NCBI GenBank assembly: GCA_039619475.1
Contig: CM077115.1
Span: 444,386,792 to 444,450,791 of the forward strand
Source: Icerya purchasi
Taxonomy: Eukaryota; Arthropoda; Insecta; Hemiptera; Monophlebidae
Reading direction: 5' to 3'
DNA: 64,000 nucleotides
Shown: piece by piece, positions 56,205 through 64,000 of the stretch
How positions within the stretch are numbered: the first letter of the stretch is position 1
How the letters are laid out: each line of letters starts with the position of its first letter
Translations under genes and position numbers: made by a program
Notes under the pieces: generated by a model
The model's input: the letters and a program-made list of their open reading frames with translations, nothing else
Database searches by the model: none
What the model was told of the DNA's origin: nothing

Positions 56205-57254
56205 AGAGTACCTGGTAATCGAGCTTTGCTCAGATTTATTCTAAACCTCAGATCAGTTAATTGCATTTATGAGTTTAAAAAATATTTATAAATAAAGCAA
56301 TAATATACACGTAATACGAAAGTTACAATTGTATAGCCTATTTTTTTCAATTTTAAAAGTGTGTTTTAGTTTGCGTAATATTTAAAATCAACATATATAT
56401 ATAAAAATGTATCGCGATCAAATTTATTTCATCGCGAAATTTTAATTTTCCGTTTAACATGGTAAATAAGCGAATTGTTTAATTTACTTTTTATTAAACG
56501 GTAAATACAAGTTTGATCACTGACACGAAACATTGTTTACCCCTAATTTCTGGAACAATCGATTTTTAGGCCTTAAAAATTACTATTAATTTTTGAATTT
56601 CATAAAAATCACATTAGAGCTATTTCCAGAACTAACTGCATACATGTGTTCATGAATTGCTCATTTAATAATATACATATGAACTAAGCTTTGTTTAGAT
56701 CTGAACTTGCAAATCAATCAATGGGTTAATATGTTTTACAAGCAATCAAACATTTAGTGGTAATATGCATATAACACGATAGCTACCTTTTTGTGTATAC
56801 GTTGCACATTATTCGTTACGTTTAATTATTTTCACACTATTAAAAATAAAAACAAATTTTAAATTCATGAACTAAAAATATTATTATAAATTATCATCTG
56901 TATAACTCTGTAACGACGTGCTGTGTATTTAACAACTGACACAATATTTACATCCGTTGTGTGAAGCGTAAATAAATATACTTCACCGCGGAACAAAAAT
57001 ATTATCTCTTTATCTATTTTAAATTAGGTAAATAAATTTATTATTTTTTACATCATGGTGTAAACAAAAGTGTTGTTTACTTTTTAGTAAACCTTAAAAA
57101 TATGACGATTTATTAAAAATTAGTTATCACATGCCTTTTAAAATTGCTCATTTCGTAGAATTTTTTCGACGTTAAGATCTCGGTCAATCAATTGCTAGAC
57201 TTTATTTAAAAATACCAGCAAAATCGTTAAAGCAGTTTCCCAGAACCTAGTTAC

Positions 57255-57255
<1 letters not shown>
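56205..57255. repeat. Helitron-like dispersed repeat, second locus
   Basis: Follows the same order as 36575-37330. It has GAGCTTTGCTCAGATTTATT (56220), CAATCGATTTTTAGGCCTTA (about 56559), an AGAGCTATTTCCAGAACT block with GAATTGCTCATTTAAT (about 56616-56670), AAGCTTTGTTTAGATCTGAA (about 56686) and AAAATCGTTAAAGCAGTTTC (about 57220) running into TA repeats. It holds two head-to-tail copies. Confidence 0.45.

Positions 57256-57298
<43 letters not shown>
57256..57298. repeat. (TA)n microsatellite
   Basis: Pure TA tract adjoining the Helitron-like repeat end. Confidence 0.9.
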
Positions 57299-57299
<1 letters not shown>

Positions 57300-57302
<3 letters not shown>

Positions 57303-57815
57303 ATTTTTTTTTCATATTATAAATAAGGTATTTAAATAGTATATTAATTATGATTAGAGGCGATATTGTAGAAAAGTTAAATGTATTTTATAAGATAGCA
57401 AATTAATGGAGGTCTAAAATTAAAGAGAATAGTGATATTTAGTTGATGTGTTGATGGGATTTAAGCGTTATTAAAATTTCTGGCATTATTTATATGATGT
57501 CAACAGTTACTTTATCAGTGAGTCCTCGAGGATGATCGAGAAGAAGATAATACCGTGACACTCTCTTTTGTAACAATTGCTTTAAATAATTCAAACTACC
57601 TAAATTCAAATTTGTTCAAATCTTTATAAATCCCATCTCCCAGTGTACAGCCAACATTCGTGATTATTATTCCTTAATATAGTTACTTATAATTTTGCGG
57701 CGCACAGAAAAAGGAAAACTATTAAGTGAATTTTGCGTAGAATAATTATTAAGTTATATATAGACGCGTAAATACATACATACATATATCATATACACGC
57801 ATACACATACATACA

Positions 57816-57847
<32 letters not shown>

Positions 57848-58690
57848 ATGTATGAACTCGAGCCTTCGGATCCCACTACCTATGGGAACACCCTAGTGAT
57901 CTCCAGATGATAATCTTCTGTAATTCTTAAAGGAAATTCGGTTTTAACTGACTATGTAATTTTTTAATGTGGCAATTTTGAGTTGTATAACGCTTATTGC
58001 CAGAAATCGCGAACTTTCACCAACTTCGGTAATGCAAAAACATAACAGGATTTCTATTAACCACAACCTAAGAATGACATTAATCGCAACCTTCTACTTT
58101 TATATAATGCGCATATATTTCTTCTGAATAATTATAATAAACCTGTTAATACGCTAAAATTTCTTTTGTGTTAAGGAAAATATAAATGAAGTGATCGGAA
58201 ATTATATTTTTAGAATATTTAAACAAAACATAAAATGTTACTTTTTAATTATTAAGTGTAAATATAAAGTTGTACCGCAATTGAGTATAAGAAAATGAAA
58301 ACATTTAATTTATTCGAATAACACCACGGTCGGGTAGGTTTAAAGTTTTTCGTTTTATTGTGAAATGTGAAAGTACACTCGTACGTCTCCAAAATCGATT
58401 TGAAGATGTTTCGGTAAAATTTTTTTTTATTATTATTATTATTATTGGAACGAAGTTGTTTTCTAAGTCAGGGAAGAAGTATAGATAAAATCTGGAAAAA
58501 CTACTGGAAAAGTCAGGAAAATTTATTCTGAAAAAATGTGTTCTCTCTGATCTGGTTTCATTGGTTTTCGTGCATGCAGTAATAGACGGTTAAAATCTTA
58601 GTCTGTCAACAGTTCACAGAGACGTGTAAAAACACATACGGATAAGATGTTTACAAGGTTCGAGACACTATTGTACTCTCGCGTATTATG
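57300..58690. other. No recognised feature
   Basis: AT-rich; TA/CATA microsatellites near 57775-57846 and an (ATT)n tract near 58425-58445. No supported ORF. Confidence 0.6.
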
Positions 58691-58699
58691 TTATTATAC

Positions 58700-58990
58700 A
58701 TACAGTACATGGGTGACCGAGCTTCGCTGTTTTTTTTTACGAATTACATACTGATTAAATATGAATATATTTTTCGATCTTACTTACATATATGAGAACT
58801 GGTTATTTAAATTAAAAAATCATTAATGCAATTAGTTTTAACATTTTAATAGAAACAATTTGTGCTATAGTACTTTTTTACAGTTTATCCATCATCATCC
58901 TGATCGTTAGAGCCGTTTCTGAGATACGCGAGAAATAAATTTATACACAAGAATTGCTCGTTTAAAGTTATTAATAATCTTATGTATATA
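58700..58990 (-). mobile_element. Short Helitron-like element
   Basis: On the minus strand, ACTTTAAACGAGCAATTCTT followed by TATCTCAGAAACGGCTCTAA forms one end, and CAGCGAAGCTCGGTCACCCA the other, about 290 bp away. The first part is near-identical to 59.98-60.05 kb. Such end pairs resemble arthropod Helitron derivatives; no CTRR end is certain. Confidence 0.4.
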
Positions 58991-59929
58991 TATATTCATA
59001 AAACACAAAATATTTACAAAACTAATTTATGACAATACATTTTTGAATTTTTTTTTTTTTTTTTAACGAGTATTTAATGCCTTGTGGCTATTACTCGATG
59101 CTTAATTAAACACTAATTACTAAATACTATTAATAATCTTAATTTTAATCAGAAAGTCTATAAGGCCCTTCGGGTTGTAAACATCTTTAAAGCCTCTATT
59201 CGTACACAATATTTTGCTTTTCAATACTGAACGCGATAAAAATGTAGAGGTCCTTCCAATTCGCTTTCCTCCTCGGATGGTTGGAAAATGTTTTCAATGA
59301 CTGAACACGTTGATTTTTATGAATACCTTTCTATGCGTATTTTATTAGAAAAATTACACTTTAGGGTCAGCTCTATCTCTATTGGGTTTTATTCGTTAAA
59401 AAAAAACAAATAAAAAGCGTAATTTTACCTGTAACGATCAGCTGTTTTCCAAACAATTGGAAAAAATTTCCGACTATAAATCACTGCAAAATATGATAAT
59501 GAGGGTATACTGCACATATGGGGGGGGGGGGGAGTTGTGAAATGTGCGCAACATATTCTCAGTAATTCACTTTCACAAATGAATATATAATAAATACGCA
59601 AAACATTTAATAGCTGTATATAAATAGGCAAAGACAAAACAGTGTGCCTCCGTTGTTTATTAACCGATTTTCTTTTTCTTTTTTTGTTTAGTAGCTATTA
59701 AAAAACAGTTTTTTTTTGTTCTTATTTAAATATAAAATTAATACAAAAAATAAATAAAAAATGAACTGTTCTTATCAATAAGTTTGATTGTTTTTAAAAA
59801 TGAAAAATGAAATCGCTATAGCCAGCAAATCTTAATAAACGATTGTTTTTGCGATTTACCACTGAAAACAGTAAAACCCATTTAAACCTCGCGAAACCGA
59901 ATTTTTTGCCATGGATTCTTGACAGATCG

Positions 59930-60078
59930 TTTTATTGGCCCAAAATACCCTCCTCCTAGCCTGCATATTTCATCCAAATCGTTAGAGCCGTTTCCGAGAT
60001 ACGCGAAATATATATATATATATATAGATATACAAGAATTGCTCGTTTAAAGATATTAGATATTGAGATATAGATTTG
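59930..60078 (-). repeat. Helitron-like 5' end fragment
   Basis: The minus-strand order ATCTTTAAACGAGCAATTCT, TA microsatellite, TATCTCGGAAACGGCTCTAA and GATTTGGATGAAATATGCAG matches the 58.9 kb copy. Other flanking DNA between 59000 and 61010 is AT-rich with no accepted gene. Confidence 0.45.
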
Positions 60079-61018
60079 CTCGACGACGCATGGACTTCCA
60101 TGAAACGCAAGATGTAGTTAAATAGGTTCCATTGATATAAAAGTAGGGTTTTTAATTATGTGTGATTTCCTCCGTAATCGCTTAATGTGAATGTACACTT
60201 TAAAAATTTTAAATAACTTTAAAATACAGTTACACACAGTAATGGTATTATTTTACTACTCGAAACAAATAAAATATTCACAATTACATAAAATGCATAA
60301 CGTCATTTATATTGTGAATTTTTGTTAAAAGGATAAATAATTTAAATTAGATTCATATATGTATGTATATAAAACAGTCCGACCGGTTTTGTCTGTTTTA
60401 GACATATTCATTTTTAAATTTAAAAAATATATCGATAAACGAGTAAACAATTTCGATATATAAGTGGTCGTAAAGAAACTGTTGAAACTTCAGGTCGACC
60501 ACATTAACCCAGGATGACTGGAAATTATATTTCATCGCGTGATTGTTTTATAATTAATTTTTTGATAGTCGTGCGTAACAAGGTCGCCGCGGTAATCTTC
60601 TGTTTAATTCACAAAACGATGAAAATTACGCAGATTATAGATTTGGAGGGAAATTTTAACATCACGTGTCAAGTTTAAATGTAGGTTTATTCGGAAATAG
60701 AGAGAAGTCCTATTTTATTTACGATGTTTATATTTGATTTTATTTCGAAATTTACTCGTAAACATTTAAAATTTATGTTTCCGTGACGACACCTTGTTAG
60801 GTGTGGTCTACTACTAATAACTGATTATTCGGTGAAAAATAAATAAAATAATTTTTTCGAAATTTAAAATATACCGCGAAAAAGAGAACAAATGGAGTAC
60901 GTGTGTGTAAACAAACGTAGTTCGCGCATCACAAAAATTGACACCATGAAGGTCGAGCAATAAGGTTCATTCATAATTTTACACGATTATACCAACACGG
61001 TGAATTATACCCCGGTGT

Positions 61019-61317
61019 CAAGAGCGTCGCCAGCCGATGAGCCGGGGAGGGGGGCAAGATTATAGAAAGACGATATGAGTTATCGGGAAAATAAAATTAA
61101 TAATTTGTAAAGGGGCTTAATATTTTATTAAACAAGAATAAAATCTTAATTGAAATTTCGTGGATTTCCTGCAAATCGTTCTACTACTTTATTATAAAAG
61201 TCTTCCGAATTGTCCGTGATTTATGAATACTCATCGTGGCCAGTTGATTAAAAAGTTTCAAAGTTCCAGGGGTGAGGGGCAACGGCCCTCCCCTACTCCC
61301 CCTTGGCGATGCCCATG
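61019..61317. mobile_element. hAT-type MITE, copy 2
   Basis: This 299-bp relative of 34407-34685 (shared TTATTAAACAAGAATAA, CTACTTTATTATAAAAGTCT and GGCCAGTTGATTAAAAAGTT) is flanked by an exact 8-bp CCCGGTGT at 61011-61018 and 61318-61325. The ends are CAAGAGCGTCGCCAG and, inverted, CATGGGCATCGCCAA. Confidence 0.85.
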
Positions 61318-61325
61318 CCCGGTGT

Positions 61326-62440
61326 AGCGATATAATATGTTCTCTTTAAACGGAATAATACGAGTTTCAAAAAGGAAATTCAGCGACAACAACCTATATT
61401 ATAATCTTATTAACTTACTATAGGGGGGGTTTCGCGCGTTAAACTCCGGATTGTAATAAGAAATTGAAATAAAGTGTTTTATTGTGTTAAAAACTTCTTC
61501 AAATACAATATTACGAATTATTTTACTATACACCGGTAAAATTATATAAAATTATGAAAGAATGTAAAGAATTATTTTGATGACACAATTGCAGTGATTA
61601 GATAAAAAGTAACTGTCGTTGTTTTTTTTTTATTTATAGGATACTATTAGCGTGAAATCGGTTAAAAGTTGTTGTAGGCCTATTTTCGGACGCTTCTTAG
61701 TAAGGTTTCTTATCAAACTGATTATTACTTATTTAAATAAAGCGATTAATATATGTATATTACTGCGCTATCTTCATTACCAGAAAAGTGTATTGGTAAT
61801 TCTGTCTGCACACTCGCGTTTTGTATTAGAGATGGGGGGATCCAGCTTTAACGACACAAACCGTTATACATATGTATGCGGGTAAAACCGTTGCATAAAG
61901 CGCTGACGGATAATAAACACGTACTTCATAATAATGTTTCACATAGATAAATGAAAATGTGCATCATCCTTTGTCAAAATTTATTTGTAATTTCCCAAAA
62001 CCGTATTGGATAATTAATTTTCTTGTTGTTGTTCTTTTTTGAACTACTTATTTTAGAAAATGCGGTTTGCTTCGATTTAAAAAACTTTGCAAAATAAACT
62101 ATTAATTGGTGTAAAAACATTCCGATCTATTTAACTAAATAAACGTTCATTGAACGGAATTATTATATTTTATAGATATGTATGTCTTTGTGTGTATTAA
62201 ACAAAAAAATTATTTTAACTTTAAAACTGTGAATATTACAGCTCTGAAATATGATTTTCATTATTAAAATTGATGGAAAGGTGATTTGATTTAAGGTGTA
62301 TTGTTTAAACCTGCACCGATCTTTCTGGAACGGTCGACCGCTGTAAATATAATTATTAATTAACAAACACGTATATACAATTTGAATAATTTAAAATAAT
62401 ATGATTTTTACGTATCACTGCGACGACTGCAGGTTGTTCC
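61326..62440. other. No recognised feature
   Basis: AT-rich; the short ORFs (61652-61885, 62163-62366) have no family resemblance. Confidence 0.55.
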
Positions 62441-62930
62441 AATGGTCCTTGATGATAGGCAGGCGTGTGCGGCAAATTCCGTCTTGGATTGGCGGCGAAC
62501 GCGGAAAGGAGACGCTATATTCGAAATTAATATACCGATTTTAATTGATCGGACTTTTCCGCGATTTAAACTATTTCATTCCGAGAACGACAAAAATGAA
62601 AACGGTCGATACTTTTGATGACTGCTATGAGTGTAAGGAATTCGATCTTGACCTGCGACCCTCTTCCTTTACTGGAGATCTATCGTTGACTAATTCAAAA
62701 CTCTAACTGATTCTAACCGACTCCAGGATCGCATCCTCTTTTGAGAAATTTCTAATTATGATTTCTTCTGCTAAATCTCCTCTTCCGCGTTCGATGTGCC
62801 AATCAGTGTCGTTTGATGAGCAATCACCGCGCGCAACCCCCTTAAAGGCGACATCGATCTCTGAAAATACCCGCAGCTGGCAACTGGTTCCCATTCACAC
62901 ACACACACACAAGCACTCTCACACTCCGCT
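62441..62930. other. CpG-rich stretch without assigned function
   Basis: Noticeably richer in GC and CpG than its surroundings (for example GGCGGCGAACGCGG, TCACCGCGCGCAAC). An 88-codon ORF starts at 62758 (MISSAKSPLPRSMCQS) and ends in low-complexity Phe/Tyr/Leu codons after a (CA)n tract. It might be a host promoter or exon; I cannot tell. Confidence 0.35.
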
Positions 62931-63365
62931 CGACCTTTATTATTTTCCGATACTATTTAATTTATTTATAATTTATTTTTTGTTTTATTTATTTTTAAAT
63001 TTCTATTTGATTTATTTATTTTAATGGTCACATTACAATATAATAGGGTAAAATAATAGTTGAGAAAGATTTCCTCTTGTTCACGTACAATTAAAAAAAT
63101 GTTTTCAATAAAAAATTCAGCTTCTTTTTTTTGTATCTATTTTTGAATAATTTCAATTGATCAAGCTCTGCCACGCTAGATTTACTGATTATGTTAAGCG
63201 GGAAGCTTTCGTGGTAAGTGTTTTGAACAGCCCCAATTTTTGCGACACGTTATGATAGGAATCTTTATGAACTCTACCTGTGTGTGCATCTCCTTCCGAT
63301 ATACTGTAGTCATCAGCCTACCAGTAGCAGCGTATCTTTTCCCAAGACATCCTCCATTTCGTCAA

Positions 63366-63415
63366 TTGTTTCTCTGATGACGAATAGTGTAATCTGTTTC
63401 GAAACGTTAGAATTT
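63366..63415 (+). ncRNA. Hammerhead-like ribozyme motif
   Basis: CTGATGA (63374-63380) and GAAACGTT (63401-63408) flank a stem II GAATAG/CTGTTTC (one bulge) with loop TGTAAT. TTCT before the core pairs with AGAA after CGTT (4 bp). As at 21.2 kb, one extra base precedes stem II and stem III is only ACGU. It is probably a decayed Penelope-type copy. Confidence 0.45.
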
Positions 63416-63515
63416 ATGATGAAAAAAATGGACATGTGAATATTATTAGACGTGTTAATTGTATTCTAAATATATTACTATTGTTGTGAAATTCAAAGGT
63501 CAAAAACCGTGATAT

Positions 63516-64000
63516 TTTTTTTTTTTTTTTTTTTTTTTATTATTATTTTATTGATACAATCTTAATTTATAATTAAATAAGTATCTACTTTAATAAATGT
63601 TGCCTTAAACTAAGCCAAATCCGTATGGAAGCAACAGTCCATTGACCACTGCTCCTAACATATTACATATTTACAATAAATAATAATTACAATCGTACAT
63701 CTTATATCCTATAATGTATATATATATATATATATACATACATACACGTATATATATATATATATATATTACTAAATTAAATCTGATGGATGGCGTCGTT
63801 TAAGGCGCCTTACGTCTTCTTTGGTGTTAAGAAGTCGAATCATTTCTACGTTAACATGTCGATGAATCCGTTTTCCATGTTTAATGGCCATTTGCTTAAT
63901 AACATCATTGACTGATGTTATATGCAGGTCCCTATGGATATCATCATTACGAGAATAGCGATATGCATCGACCATTGTTCGCAAAATGATGCTCTGCCTC
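63516..64000 (-). mobile_element. Jockey-type LINE 3' end with poly(A)
   Basis: Reading leftwards on the minus strand: C-terminal ORF, a 3' UTR with TA repeats, the poly(A) signal AATAAA near 63549-63555, then about 23 A (T-tract on the plus strand). The element continues past the right window edge. Confidence 0.75.
63772..64000 (-). CDS. Jockey-type LINE ORF2 C-terminus (partial)
   Basis: The open frame (70 codons from the first internal ATG at 63984, open to the edge) reads MRTMVDAYRYSRNDDIHRDL, then HITSVNDVIKQMAIKHGKRI and LNTKEDVRRLKRRHPSDLI before the stop. It corresponds to the LRMIVDAPWYVxNxxIHxDL segment after the reverse transcriptase domain. Some key positions (PWYV) have changed, but there is no stop, so the copy may be relatively young. 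Its catalytic part lies outside the window. Confidence 0.7.
   Translation of the reverse strand, partial: RQSIILRTMVDAYRYSRNDDIHRDLHITSVNDVIKQMAIKHGKRIHRHVNVEMIRLLNTKEDVRRLKRRHPSDLI

Overview
The window is eukaryotic, repeat-dominated, AT-rich DNA, most likely from an arthropod and probably an insect. The evidence is a dense mix of recognisable animal transposons: a Polinton/Maverick-type element, hAT, Tc1, mariner and pogo/Tigger DNA transposons, I-, Jockey- and RTE-type LINEs, Penelope-type hammerhead motifs, Helitron-like repeats and a tRNA-derived SINE. There are long microsatellites and no bacterial-style gene packing. I found no convincing single-copy host gene; the closest candidate is a CpG-rich stretch near 62.4-62.9 kb with no recognised product.

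Region 1, 1-21.8 kb: a decayed hAT transposon carries a 19,421-bp insertion (1063-20483). The insertion has 6-bp target duplications (GACGAT), AG...CT termini and an intact hAT reading frame across the empty site, which are Polinton/Maverick hallmarks. Unlike a normal Polinton it is a giant palindrome. Two arms of roughly 9 kb are mirror images about a unique 414-bp C-rich spacer. Each arm carries one copy of a protein-primed family-B DNA polymerase and no recognisable integrase, packaging ATPase, protease or capsid gene. The polymerase keeps exonuclease and polymerase motifs and has an HNH/EndoVII-like zinc motif inside it. Both copies carry the same in-frame TAG near the N-terminus. The right arm differs from the left by an exact 879-bp tandem duplication inside an AT-rich satellite. 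The structure resembles a symmetric one-end duplication (snap-back genome) of a linear protein-primed replicon that was then integrated.

Region 2, 21.1-21.4 kb: in the 3' non-coding part of the hAT element lies a 222-bp insertion with 15-bp target duplications. It consists of two head-to-head hammerhead-like ribozyme motifs of the Penelope-associated type. A second hammerhead-like motif occurs at 63.4 kb.

Region 3, 21.8-51.4 kb: a graveyard of truncated mobile elements. It holds a mariner pseudogene, a Helitron-like element, a SINE, several 3' ends of an I-type LINE family with RNase H and a shared 3' UTR, a Tigger element with intact TIRs but an internally deleted transposase, hAT and mariner-type MITEs, Jockey and RTE reverse transcriptase fragments (two meeting head-to-head at 46.2 kb), a complete but dead Tc1 element, a Tigger-like pseudogene that retains a GT-AG intron, and a DDE transposase-like (probably Mutator-like) pseudogene.

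Region 4, 51.4-64 kb: mostly AT-rich unannotatable DNA with microsatellites, two MITEs, Helitron-like repeats shared with 36.6-37.3 kb, and a Jockey-type LINE 3' end with poly(A) running off the right edge.

All calls rest on reading the sequence and recalled family motifs; no database search was possible.
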